Origin: Clostridia bacterium
GTDB lineage: Bacteria > Bacillota_A > Clostridia > Oscillospirales > CAG-382
Assembly (NCBI GenBank): GCA_017517985.1
Contig: JAFWWX010000145.1
Location: 1 to 17,706, forward strand
Direction of reading: 5' to 3'
Length of the DNA stretch: 17,706 nucleotides
Shown here piece by piece: positions 1 through 9,326 of this stretch. The notes beneath the pieces are model-generated. The model ran no database searches and was not told the origin of the DNA. It saw nothing but the letters and a program-made list of their open reading frames with translations. A program made the position numbers and the translations under genes. Numbering within the stretch: the stretch's first letter is position 1; the number at the start of each line of letters is the position of its first letter.

Positions 1-1280
1 TATGCGTGGTGAACATCTGTAAGAATTGAAGGTCTCTTTCCACCTTGCTGTTCCTGTGGCGCTTCAACCCATTTTGCATAAAGGGTAATATCTTTATCAA
101 TCTTTACGCTTGTAACCTTATCTGTAAGGTTTTTATCGGTATACCAACCGTCAAATTTGTATCCTTCTTTTGCAAATGTATATGCAGAAAGAGCGAGTGT
201 CGAACCACTGGCTTTTTGAATGGTGTCAAGCACAATTCCATCTGTGGTTTTAAATGATACGGTGTATTTCGTGGTTACTCCACCACCGCCGCCACTGCCA
301 CTGCCAGTGTTTTCTTTCTTCCATTTTGCATAAACTGTTGTATCTGCAGTTAATGTAATTGATGATACCCTTGTTGTCAAGGAAATGTCAGAATACCATC
401 CATCAAAGATGTAGCCTGAACGTGTCGAGGTTTGAGTAAGAGTAATTGAATTACCCTCGTATCCCTTTACTGAAGGCACTGAACTTCCACCATTAGTATT
501 AAAGTGGATCAAATGCTCAGTCTTAGCTTTCCAAACAGCCTCAATGTTAACATCTGCATTAACTGTTATCTTGTCGCCAGGTCTTTTTATCTCACTGCCA
601 TTGATTTTCCAACCATCAAAAACAACATCGTCTTTTTCAATATTATTTTCTTTCAGCGAAATCTCCTGGCCTTTTATAACATTAAACTGTTCAAGAACAG
701 CAGAGCCATCCTTGTAGGTAACACTATGCTTTTTCAGGTTTGCGTTCCCATCAATAATTTTAACCTCAAGATTTTTCTTCGTAATTGATGAAACTACGCC
801 ATCGTTGTCACTCGCTTTTGGAAGTTTTGTTTCAATCAAACTAACGGCTCCAACTGTTTCTTCGGTAACAAGCAGATTAAAGCTTGCAATTTTTTGCTTC
901 GTAGACAGACTTGTGTCAGTAACGGAATTAACGAACACACGCATCTCTCCGTCTGAATACTCTTTTAATGCACAACTCGTTCCTGCCTTTTCAGTCTCTG
1001 CACTATCCATCATATAACTGAAAAAATCCGGATCAAAGAAGATTTCATTTTGAAATGTTGATAATTCAAAATTTTCGTCAGCTTCAATAAAGAAGTCAAC
1101 AGTAAGAACCGTACCGCTTGGAACTTCGATTCTATAATTACTTGCATCATCTGCCGCAACACAAACATAATCGTCACATTCTATGTGATAAGTCAGTTCA
1201 AGTGCGGAAGCAGCAAAAGTTGTACTTCCCATCGACAATAATAAAACAACCGCCATAAGCAGGGATAATACTTTCTTCAA
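1..1280 (-). CDS. Secreted cohesin-like / InlB-type repeat surface protein (C-terminus beyond the left edge)
   Basis: This frame stays open to the window edge, leaving 426 residues visible. The start is TTG at 1278-1280, preceded by AAAGGGG about 8 bases upstream. Residues 1-24 form a signal peptide (MKK, a Leu/Val-rich core, then TTFAA), so the protein is exported. Residues about 45-165 (VDFFIEADENFEL, IFFDPDFF, KIASFNLLV) have the beta-sandwich pattern of cohesin-like domains. Three InlB/Listeria-Bacteroides-type repeats follow at about 186-252, 256-318 and 335-400, each ending in FDGW and then YAKW or EAVWK. The visible end, after a Gln/Gly linker, is PSILTDVHHA, which resembles the FTDV...HW opening of an SLH domain; this cannot be confirmed here. 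It lies 84 bp downstream of the giant beta-helix gene, beyond a terminator. I see no good promoter of its own, so it may depend on readthrough. The cohesin-like call is by pattern only. Confidence 0.85.
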   Translation of the reverse strand, partial: MKKVLSLLMAVVLLLSMGSTTFAASALELTYHIECDDYVCVAADDASNYRIEVPSGTVLTVDFFIEADENFELSTFQNEIFFDPDFFSYMMDSAETEKAGTSCALKEYSDGEMRVFVNSVTDTSLSTKQKIASFNLLVTEETVGAVSLIETKLPKASDNDGVVSSITKKNLEVKIIDGNANLKKHSVTYKDGSAVLEQFNVIKGQEISLKENNIEKDDVVFDGWKINGSEIKRPGDKITVNADVNIEAVWKAKTEHLIHFNTNGGSSVPSVKGYEGNSITLTQTSTRSGYIFDGWYSDISLTTRVSSITLTADTTVYAKWKKENTGSGSGGGGGVTTKYTVSFKTTDGIVLDTIQKASGSTLALSAYTFAKEGYKFDGWYTDKNLTDKVTSVKIDKDITLYAKWVEAPQEQQGGKRPSILTDVHHA

Positions 1281-1310
1281 ATTAATTCCCCTTTCTGTGT
1301 ATAATCAAGA

Positions 1311-1341
1311 AAAGACCTTCGCACAGAGTGGAAGGTCCTTT
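1311..1341 (-). terminator. Intrinsic terminator after the giant surface-protein gene
   Basis: On the minus strand GACCTTC (1331-1337) pairs with GAAGGTC (1314-1320) across a 10-base loop and is followed by TTTTCTT. It lies between the giant gene's stop and the next co-directional gene, so it should limit but may not abolish readthrough into that gene. Confidence 0.75.
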
Positions 1342-1364
1342 CCTTGTGTTAAACCGTTATAAAA

Positions 1365-4300
1365 CTATTTAACAACGACTTCCTTAATCATTCTTGCATC
1401 TTCAGTATCTACAAGTTTATTGCCGTTTACATCTGCCTTAAGTAATCTTGTAATAAAGGCTTTGCCTCGGTAAAGAACATTATAAACACCATTTGTTATT
1501 GAGAAGTCTTCAACATCAAGTTCGCCTGTGTAGTTTATGTCAGAATTATAGAGAATCTTCTCAGACTTAGCTGTTTCAGAAGCGAATTCAACATTATTTG
1601 CATACATTGCTTCATTTTCTGCTGTATCTTCATAGCCGTATTCAGCTTCAACAACAATTGCATAAATGTGCTTATAATCAGTATCATCCTTTGTTGCAGT
1701 CATTGTTGTAAAGTCGTAATCGTAGTATTCATAAGGTGCATCGCTTACATCATACATTTCCTGACCTTTGTAAGTGAAATATGCCTTGTCAACATTTGTA
1801 TAAACGAGAACAAGTCTGTAACCAGCAATGTAATCCTGCTTGTAACCGTCACCCTTGAGGAGCTTATTATTTACAACCTCAACCTTGAAATCTGTGGGAG
1901 CACCGATGTAAAGATTACCTTCAACAATGTCAACTACATTGTAGTTGGGGTTAGGTGTATAAGTTACATTAATTTTATATGTTCCCATAGCTTCGCCGGG
2001 TTCACGTACATACTTTACTTCACCAAGATGATCTGCTGCAACGAGAAGTTCATTGATATTTGAAGTAAACACCGGATCAGCCTGACCAAGATCCTTGCTA
2101 GCGTTGTTAATCACAATTGTTATATCTATAGGTGTTACCTTCAGAACTACATTGAATGTATGCTCATTGTACTTACCTGATGCATCTGTAGCCTTGATTG
2201 TAACCATTGTCTCGCCAACATCTGTAAGACCAATTTCAGGTATTTCTACCTTCCACTCTCCAGGGAGGTTCGCTTCATCAACTTTAACATAATGTTTTGC
2301 ACCGTCATATACATATGAATTTGTGAGTGCAGCCTTTATTTTATTGAGGTCATCAGAAGTAATTTCCTTCTTATCAGGATTTACTTTGGTCTCACCTTCT
2401 GCATTTGCATAGTTGTCACCAGCAGTATTCGCTGTGTAAGTCACCTTTACAGGATATTCCTTGCCTTCTTCAAGATCAATCTTTTTAAACTGTTTAGCGA
2501 CTGCTTTACCATTACCATCATAGCTAAACTCTGATGCTTCAAATGTAACTTTTTCGCCATCAACCTCAATTGTTACAGTACCCTTGAAACTATCATCAAT
2601 AAGATTTTCAAGAACAGCCTTAACACTTACTGTGTCATAATCAGGATCCACGTTGAACTCAGCATTAGGAGCCAGTGTTGCAGGTGTGATTGTAAGTTTT
2701 GCACTGCCTGTAACTGCTGTATAGCCTGCAAGAGTCGCCTTGTAGTAATAGGTGTGTTCTCCTGCATCCTTAAACGCTGGAACTTCTGTTGTATACTTGC
2801 CATTTTCTTCTGTGCTGTAAGTTATTTCAGCGCCTGTCATATTAGCTACAAATTCTTCAGCCTTCTGATACATACCATTATATGGAACTTCCTTATCAGC
2901 GATAGTTCCGCCAAATGCAAGGTCATTTGTAATGGTAACTGTATCACCTTCCATAGCAGCAGGTGTCTTATCAAGCCAAGCTGCCATTTCATAATTGTTT
3001 ACATATACATTTTCAATTGTAAATACAGAATTTACTGTTGTTGAAGGATACTTGGCACTGAATGTATATTTTTTGTATACTTCACCGTTTTTATATTCGT
3101 TGCCACTTGTTTGTCCTTCTCCAAGTACACTGTCTACGATTGCGTAATCAACTGCATCAACTCCGCCTTGTGCTTTTATATATTCAACCTTTGTAGGATC
3201 ATATCCAAGCTTCCATCCAGCGTTTGTGTAGTCGCCGCCAGTAACAGTAATGTATACTTCAAATTCTTCTCCTGCTTTAACAGTCTTGTCAGCATCATTT
3301 ACAATAGCTGAAACCTTGAATTCAGGATAAACAACATAGAAGTTGTTAGCTTTATCAGATGTCTTATATCCATCTACAACATATGCTGACGGATCCTGAT
3401 CATAGATACCACCGTAAATTGCAAGTGTTCCTTTTGTGGCCAAAGTGTTATTCTTGCCACGGGTAAATGTACCGCCCTCAATTGTAACTGTGGAGCCTTC
3501 CTGTACATTCACTGCTGCACCACTGTCAGCAACAGTTCCTTTAGGTCCAATAAATTCACCATTCTTGATAACAACATTAGCATTACCTGATACATTAACT
3601 GCATGTACTGTTTTTCCGTCAACAGGAACAACTTTATAAGTACCGCCATCAATTACAGCCTGAACATCACCATCAATTCTTATAGCATGACGTGCAGATT
3701 CAATATTCACATTGGTAAGATTAAGTTTACCGCTGTTTATCTCAATAGCAGACTGACCATTGTCAGTATTTTTAATCCAACCATTCTTAACAGTAATATC
3801 TCCGTTAGATGGTAAAATAGCACCGTTAACTGTATGTCCGTTCAAATCAACAACTACATTTTTATTAATTGTAACATTCTGAACAGTTTTAATATCTGCA
3901 ACCAAAGTGATTATATCACCATCATTAGCTGCATCAATTGCTTCCTGCAAACTGTAATAATGATTTTCACCGACTTTAGCAACCTTTTGAACCTTATAAG
4001 CACCGTCTTCGTATACAACGTTATATATTTCATTGGTTGATGTTACTGTAAGACCTTCGCAAGCTTTAAGAACCGCATCTGTACCAGCAAGTTTAAGTGT
4101 TGCTTGCTCACCAATTTTAAATTCCTTCGTTCCAAAATCATTTGTTCCGGCAAATATAAATGTATCAATTTTTCCAGTTTTTCTATCCCAAACTCCAACG
4201 GGAGATTCGCCCGTAATAGTACAATTCATTATTGTATAAGTTTTTGTACCATAGTTTGAGTCTAAAATACCAGCAACTCTAGCATCTGTAACTGTTACAT

Positions 4301-7300
4301 TTTCAAGAGTTACACCATTGCTATAATCAATCTTAAAGCCGTAGTTTACACCACTGATATCAACATTCTTCACAGAAATAGTGTTGTTTGATTTAGGTAC
4401 CTGTAGGAAGCCATAACCATAGTCCTTTGCCGTACAATCCTCAATAACTATCTTATTTGTAGCACGAAGTTCAACTGCATAAACGTTAGCCATTTGACCA
4501 TCAAAGTCACAGTTCTTGATAGTAATGTTAGCGCTAGCAGCTGTATTATTCCCCTTAATAATATTACCGCCAACAATGTTCAAGTTCTGAACAGTAATGT
4601 TCGATGCATTAAGTGCCATTGTGCCAGTATACTGCTTATCTGCACCATCAATTGTAAGGTTCTTGTTAATTGTTACATTTTCCTTTATATTAGCAATAAG
4701 TTTGATGGTGTCATTTGCCTGTGCTGTTTTGATAGCTTCTGTAAGTGTCGCAAATCCTGTCTCCCCTATCATAGCAACCATGCCAATAACATTCCATGTT
4801 TCATCACCGTTGTCAACCACCATATTACCAGGTGCAACGAAGTTTGTGTTTGCTCCTTCTGCTGCATTGTTAGCAGGATTGAATTTAGTAAACTTACCAC
4901 CTTTAACTATAATCTTAGCAGAACCATCTTTGTAGTTAGCATCGATGCAGTTAAGGAGGAAGTTGTAGTTATCATCCTGTCCGTCAACTTGATACGGTTT
5001 TACACGGAAATCACCGTCTAAAATAGTTGCTGTACCCTTAGTGACAGAAACCGCTGTTGTTGTACCTTTGAAAGTACCATTTTCAATTGTCAGGTTACCA
5101 GCTACTAAACCATCTGATGAACCAACGATAAAGCAGTAACCATCGCCCTGATTTGCACTATCAATCATTCCGTTTCCGGTGATTGTAACATCAGCCAATA
5201 CACGGATGATAGGATTAACACCAGTAACACCTAACAGACTTTTGCCATTGAGATCCATCACAATATTTGTGTCAATAGCAATGGTTTCACTAGGTCTATG
5301 TGTCGCAAGAACTTTTACTACAGGAGTTTTATCTTCATCCGCAAGAGTTGCAGGAGCAGATTTAATCTTTTCAATTACTTCTGAAAAAGTTTTGTATGCA
5401 ACGCCGTTGTACTCATAGAGTTCCTGTGTAAGAACATATGTGCCGGTTGCCTCGTTATAGACCAGACCATTATCTGGTGCAAGATATTCGGTAACATCCT
5501 GTGTGAACTCGCCACCAGTGATGCCGGTCTTACCGTTCAGTCGGAGATCGTGATGAGTGACATAGTATCCGTTGCTATAGTCTGTGCCGGTAATTTTATT
5601 ATTCACAATCTTACCGCCGGACATAATGCCAGCAGGGTTATTGTTACGAACATAGTTGGGCAGGAAAGAAGTATTCTCGCTAATTTCGCCGCCAGTCATA
5701 TTCCACACGGTGTTGGTATGGATATAGACAGGACCATATCCTTCCATGATGTTCTTAGTGATAATACCACCGGACATATTGAAGGTATTAATCTTGTTTG
5801 CATTTCCGCTATAGGATGCGTACAACGTACCAGATTTGCCAATGTGGTTGTTGTCGATACTGCCACCTTCCATATTGACGGTGGTCCCCTGACCATAATT
5901 CTGAATGATACCGCCGTTACCAATACCGAAGTTGCCGGTAATTCTTGTCTCGCCCATGATTGTCAGAACTGCATCAGCGCCGCCCACACAAACAACTGCA
6001 CCAGAACGATTTGCTGCGATTTTCTGCATAACTGTGCCATTGAGGATAGTTTCTGAACTTATACCACAATCGATGGCACTTACACCATTGGTGCTATAAC
6101 TGTTTTCAATGGTGACTTTGTTGGCATTCAACTTACCATTGTTCTTGATCAGAGATGCTGTTGCATTCACGCCGTTTTCAGCGGGAGTGATATGATTGCC
6201 CACATAGGTGCCTGCACCATTCGCCATATCCATTTCGAGAGGAACATTAATATAATTCCATGCATTGCCACCATCAACAACAAGACCGCCGTCAAGTGTG
6301 AGTGTTGCTTCTGCGATTACTGCAAAGAGTGTACCTGTGTAATTGTCAGCTCTTGTGATTGTGTGCTCACCGCTGATTGTTACATTGCCTGTAATTTCAA
6401 GTGTTTCACCGAGAGTTACATCTTTAAGAAGTTCAATTGTTGCGCCTTCTGCAACTGCATTCGCTTCTTCAACTGCTTTAACGAAAGACTCATATGATTT
6501 ATAGCCAACTCTAGCGACATAAACAGGAACAATCGCTTCAGGGAGAGTAATCTGTGCTTCCGTAATACGATTTATAACTTTATTCAGTTTAACACCATCA
6601 CTTATAAATGTTGAATCATTATCAGCAGTAAGGGTGATTGTGCCATTGTTAACAACAGGCTTATCACTGAATTCATCATGAGCATAAACAGCTTGTTGTC
6701 CACCTTCAACAGATGAATTTACAAGATCGAGTGACGCATTGTATGTACCCTTGATCCAGATTTCGATACCGGATACGCCACCCTTGATATTACAATCTGT
6801 TGCTGTACCGCAGGGTGCGTAAATGTTCATACCGACATCTTTTGCATCTATATCTACATCATCCATTGCGCCGATAACGTCCTCAGTTGCATTACCGCAG
6901 TTGTATGTTTTGATACCACTTGAAACGCCCTGACCAGATGTGCTGTGGATTGTTACATTTTTAATAGTATCTACACCTGCAGCATTTTCCTGAATTACAA
7001 TACCATCAATAGTATTTCCGGATGCGCTCGTACCTGTAACGTCAATTTCAAGTTTGGAAATTTCTTTTGCATTCCAAACCTTTATTGCTGCAACTGTTCC
7101 TGCATGATTGAGTTTACCATTTGTAACAACACACGCATCATTTCTTAGTGCAAGACCATAATTTCTTGCTTTTGTTGTCAATGTTTTGCTGCCAAGATCC
7201 AGAGTAATTGCGTTTTTGATTTCAAGATGATCTGTACCATAGTCAATGTCGGCAGTAAGAAGAATTCTATCTCCGTCTGTTGAATTAGCGATTGCCGCCA

Positions 7301-8912
7301 CAAGTTCATCCTTTGTTGCAACTTTAACGGGAAGAGTTACAGGTTCAAGAACAGTTTCATCATTTACAGTAACTGTAATGTCATTATTCGCTTCTGTATC
7401 GTTTCCCTTCTTGTTGTTCCAGAGGCTGTTGCCGGATTTATTGCCTGTGCCAAAGCCTGTTGCTGTTGTTTCACTATCAATTGCAAGATTGATACCTGCA
7501 GTAAGGCTTGAATCCATTTCGATAGCTGCCTTACCTTCAACAGCAGCAGAAGCATTAAAGGCAGTCTTGGTAACTGTTACATCATTAACAAGATCAGTCT
7601 GCTCGGAGTAGATAAGTACTGACTTACCTGCAGAGTTGAATGTACATTCGTTGAATTCAACTTTTTTCGCACCATATGTCCATACGTTGTATGCATCGCT
7701 GCTTGTCTGGTTGAATGTGCAGTTGTTGAAAGTTTCGGAATTACCATAGAGGAAGACCTGACCGTTGATAGTACAGTCGTTGTATGCCATATCACCGGCA
7801 TGCTGCAAACCTTTGTAGTTTTCGTTGCCATATTTAAATGTTACATTATTAAATGTAACACTTGCACCGCCCATGTTGTGTGCACCGATATTGTCAAATA
7901 CTACACTGTCAACAGCACCTGTAATAGTGATATTCTTGCCTTCAGGAACTTCATAAGTACCTGCTGCACAAATCACAACTTCATCACCATCATCTGCTTC
8001 AACAAATGCTGTTGCAACATCGGTATATCCAACACCGTTAACAGTTGCAACGGTGCCTTCTACAAATGCAGCTTCACCATTTACTGTAACAAGTTCCAGA
8101 TACTCCTTTGAATCCTCGTCAACCCAAACAATATTCTCGGTATCTGCTGCTACGCCAGAAATATCAACAATATTTGTTGTAATTTCCGCACCCTTAGCAG
8201 ACTTAACCATGATAGCAGCCTTTTTAGCAGTTGTAAATGTAGCATTGGATACATTCAAAGTAACCTTTGCAACATTTTCATTAGAATACTCCTCATCAAT
8301 CTTAATACCGCGTCCGGGAGTGTTTATAGTAAGTCCATCAATGGTTACATTCTGGCCTTCGGCAGTAATCCAAAGTGCATAGTAATCGCCGGTGCCGTTG
8401 ATTGTCGCATTATTCATAGTAGTTGATTTGCCTGCATTATCAAGTGCAACTTCCTTGTTAAATGTAACATCTTCAAACACCCAATTACAATTACAGAATC
8501 TCAAGTCATTTGCATTCCATGTGGTTGCAGAATTACCTGTGCTAACCATTGTACCATTCTTGACAGTAATAGTTGCATCGGGATTTACAGAGCCAAGTGC
8601 AGACCAGTAAGTAGTGGTAACATTCAATGTCTTCTGGTTTAAATTAATAGTGATTTCCTGAGTATTTTCCCCACCAAGTTTATACTCTCCGCTTCCGGCA
8701 GTTATACTGCCAAGAGAGGTGATAGGAAGGTCAATATTGTCTTCAAGGATAACTGCGATATTTGCTTCGTTTTTTGTCAAAGCAGCCGCTAATTCTTCAG
8801 CTGTAGAAACATTGTTAGATACAACATCGCCTTCAGCGAATACTGCGGTTCCCATTGTGCTAAGTACTATTGCAACACAAAGTACCGTAGCCATAATTCT
8901 TTTAAGCTTCAC
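1365..8912 (-). CDS. Giant secreted beta-helix surface protein with cohesin-like, Ig/MBG-like and dockerin domains (2515 aa)
   Basis: The start is GTG at 8910-8912 with AAGGAGG (8921-8927) eight bases upstream. Residues 1-26 are a signal peptide (cleavage after AVFA). Residues about 35-1860 are parallel beta-helix/pectate-lyase-like repeats. Seven sub-blocks begin near residues 37, 288, 530, 799, 1171, 1381 and 1646 with variants of Y-x-(S/T)-(L/F)-x-E-A-I-x-x-A-x-x-G-D-x-I-x-L. Residues about 890-1140 carry recurring N-M-x-G-G-x-I-x-x-N turns. A cohesin-like domain spans about 1863-1992, Ig/MBG-like modules about 1999-2340 (EVPYNG; KDLGQADPVF), and an uncharacterised beta domain about 2340-2450. 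Residues about 2456-2515 are a type-I-like dockerin with two calcium loops, DINYTGELDVED and DVNGNKLVDTED. It is probably an extracellular adhesin or carbohydrate-associated scaffold part. No catalytic residues could be assigned. Having both a dockerin and a cohesin-like domain would let it act as a connector; that is inference. Confidence 0.9.
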   Translation of the reverse strand: MKLKRIMATVLCVAIVLSTMGTAVFAEGDVVSNNVSTAEELAAALTKNEANIAVILEDNIDLPITSLGSITAGSGEYKLGGENTQEITINLNQKTLNVTTTYWSALGSVNPDATITVKNGTMVSTGNSATTWNANDLRFCNCNWVFEDVTFNKEVALDNAGKSTTMNNATINGTGDYYALWITAEGQNVTIDGLTINTPGRGIKIDEEYSNENVAKVTLNVSNATFTTAKKAAIMVKSAKGAEITTNIVDISGVAADTENIVWVDEDSKEYLELVTVNGEAAFVEGTVATVNGVGYTDVATAFVEADDGDEVVICAAGTYEVPEGKNITITGAVDSVVFDNIGAHNMGGASVTFNNVTFKYGNENYKGLQHAGDMAYNDCTINGQVFLYGNSETFNNCTFNQTSSDAYNVWTYGAKKVEFNECTFNSAGKSVLIYSEQTDLVNDVTVTKTAFNASAAVEGKAAIEMDSSLTAGINLAIDSETTATGFGTGNKSGNSLWNNKKGNDTEANNDITVTVNDETVLEPVTLPVKVATKDELVAAIANSTDGDRILLTADIDYGTDHLEIKNAITLDLGSKTLTTKARNYGLALRNDACVVTNGKLNHAGTVAAIKVWNAKEISKLEIDVTGTSASGNTIDGIVIQENAAGVDTIKNVTIHSTSGQGVSSGIKTYNCGNATEDVIGAMDDVDIDAKDVGMNIYAPCGTATDCNIKGGVSGIEIWIKGTYNASLDLVNSSVEGGQQAVYAHDEFSDKPVVNNGTITLTADNDSTFISDGVKLNKVINRITEAQITLPEAIVPVYVARVGYKSYESFVKAVEEANAVAEGATIELLKDVTLGETLEITGNVTISGEHTITRADNYTGTLFAVIAEATLTLDGGLVVDGGNAWNYINVPLEMDMANGAGTYVGNHITPAENGVNATASLIKNNGKLNANKVTIENSYSTNGVSAIDCGISSETILNGTVMQKIAANRSGAVVCVGGADAVLTIMGETRITGNFGIGNGGIIQNYGQGTTVNMEGGSIDNNHIGKSGTLYASYSGNANKINTFNMSGGIITKNIMEGYGPVYIHTNTVWNMTGGEISENTSFLPNYVRNNNPAGIMSGGKIVNNKITGTDYSNGYYVTHHDLRLNGKTGITGGEFTQDVTEYLAPDNGLVYNEATGTYVLTQELYEYNGVAYKTFSEVIEKIKSAPATLADEDKTPVVKVLATHRPSETIAIDTNIVMDLNGKSLLGVTGVNPIIRVLADVTITGNGMIDSANQGDGYCFIVGSSDGLVAGNLTIENGTFKGTTTAVSVTKGTATILDGDFRVKPYQVDGQDDNYNFLLNCIDANYKDGSAKIIVKGGKFTKFNPANNAAEGANTNFVAPGNMVVDNGDETWNVIGMVAMIGETGFATLTEAIKTAQANDTIKLIANIKENVTINKNLTIDGADKQYTGTMALNASNITVQNLNIVGGNIIKGNNTAASANITIKNCDFDGQMANVYAVELRATNKIVIEDCTAKDYGYGFLQVPKSNNTISVKNVDISGVNYGFKIDYSNGVTLENVTVTDARVAGILDSNYGTKTYTIMNCTITGESPVGVWDRKTGKIDTFIFAGTNDFGTKEFKIGEQATLKLAGTDAVLKACEGLTVTSTNEIYNVVYEDGAYKVQKVAKVGENHYYSLQEAIDAANDGDIITLVADIKTVQNVTINKNVVVDLNGHTVNGAILPSNGDITVKNGWIKNTDNGQSAIEINSGKLNLTNVNIESARHAIRIDGDVQAVIDGGTYKVVPVDGKTVHAVNVSGNANVVIKNGEFIGPKGTVADSGAAVNVQEGSTVTIEGGTFTRGKNNTLATKGTLAIYGGIYDQDPSAYVVDGYKTSDKANNFYVVYPEFKVSAIVNDADKTVKAGEEFEVYITVTGGDYTNAGWKLGYDPTKVEYIKAQGGVDAVDYAIVDSVLGEGQTSGNEYKNGEVYKKYTFSAKYPSTTVNSVFTIENVYVNNYEMAAWLDKTPAAMEGDTVTITNDLAFGGTIADKEVPYNGMYQKAEEFVANMTGAEITYSTEENGKYTTEVPAFKDAGEHTYYYKATLAGYTAVTGSAKLTITPATLAPNAEFNVDPDYDTVSVKAVLENLIDDSFKGTVTIEVDGEKVTFEASEFSYDGNGKAVAKQFKKIDLEEGKEYPVKVTYTANTAGDNYANAEGETKVNPDKKEITSDDLNKIKAALTNSYVYDGAKHYVKVDEANLPGEWKVEIPEIGLTDVGETMVTIKATDASGKYNEHTFNVVLKVTPIDITIVINNASKDLGQADPVFTSNINELLVAADHLGEVKYVREPGEAMGTYKINVTYTPNPNYNVVDIVEGNLYIGAPTDFKVEVVNNKLLKGDGYKQDYIAGYRLVLVYTNVDKAYFTYKGQEMYDVSDAPYEYYDYDFTTMTATKDDTDYKHIYAIVVEAEYGYEDTAENEAMYANNVEFASETAKSEKILYNSDINYTGELDVEDFSITNGVYNVLYRGKAFITRLLKADVNGNKLVDTEDARMIKEVVVK

Positions 8913-8920
8913 TTAAAAAA

Positions 8921-9046
8921 CCTCCTTAATAATTAATTACGAAAATTCCGTTTTCGCTTCGGGCAGAGAATGGTTTTAATTATTCTTACTGTTCTCTGCA
9001 AATCAGCAAAAACAATTTATGTGAATTTTGCTCACCTCCATGATGC
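8921..9046 (-). promoter_or_regulatory. Structured leader of the giant surface-protein gene, including its ribosome site
   Basis: The strong Shine-Dalgarno AAGGAGG (minus strand, 8921-8927) sets the GTG start. Upstream are two inverted repeats: CGAAAA/TTTTCG at 8940-8956, and GCAGAGAA (8963-8970) with TTCTCTGC (8992-8999) around a 21-base loop. I found no near-consensus promoter. Known riboswitch classes could not be recognised, so this is only a structured 5' leader. Confidence 0.45.
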
Positions 9047-9127
9047 CGTGTGGCAGTTAATAAAATTGAGAATGTGTGGAATTTATTCAACTGCCACACG
9101 AATGGGCAAGGTAACAAATTACCTTGC
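9047..9127. repeat. Two adjacent perfect hairpins upstream of the giant gene
   Basis: CGTGTGGCAGTT (9047-9058) is the exact reverse complement of AACTGCCACACG (9089-9100), and the pairing continues imperfectly inward (AATAAAATT/AATTTATT). Just to the right, GCAAGGTAA (9106-9114) pairs perfectly with TTACCTTGC (9119-9127) across a 4-base loop. Neither has the T-tract of a terminator. They adjoin the long-stem element at 9144-9280 and may belong to the same mobile or RNA unit. Confidence 0.7.
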
Positions 9128-9143
9128 AAAAGAAGATAATACA

Positions 9144-9280
9144 TCCTCTTTCAAAGCATACAACCTACCCTAAACCTGATGTCGTACACATGATGTAAAC
9201 ACAATGCTGTCTTAACTAAAATGCAAAGTAAGTTGTATGCTTTGAAAGAGGAGGAAGTCAAACTTCCCACCTCAGTGAGG
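9144..9280. repeat. Long-stem inverted-repeat element A (possible IS200/IS605-like remnant or structured RNA)
   Basis: A perfect 21-bp inverted repeat joins 9144-9164 and 9232-9252; its core arm is TTTCAAAGCATACAAC. It encloses about 67 bp. The right arm is followed by the hairpin GGAAGT-CAA-ACTTCC (9253-9267) and by CCTC-AGT-GAGG (9270-9280). Element B near 15550-15714 has the same plan and a related arm. Subterminal hairpins of this kind occur at ends of IS200/IS605 elements, but no transposase gene is present, so the assignment is tentative. Confidence 0.5.
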
Positions 9281-9326
9281 GCATATCTTATTTTTCTGAT
9301 AAGTTTACGAATAAATTTTGAGTAAC

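Noticed and set aside
5550..6056. Open plus-strand frame of 168 codons inside the giant gene, with many others nearby
   Set aside because: These frames are antisense to a clearly coding, repeat-rich gene, have no ribosome sites and give low-complexity Ile/Cys/Ser-rich products. They are shadows of the codon bias.
8921..9046. Riboswitch in the leader of the giant gene
   Set aside because: Hairpins are present but none of the conserved cores I know (c-di-GMP, SAM, TPP and others) could be matched by eye.
8970..9173. Plus-strand frame of 67 codons over the hairpins upstream of the giant gene
   Set aside because: It has no ribosome site and consists largely of inverted-repeat sequence, so it is unlikely to be a gene. 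Its end (FKAYNLP) faintly recalls the TnpB N-terminus, but not enough to call.
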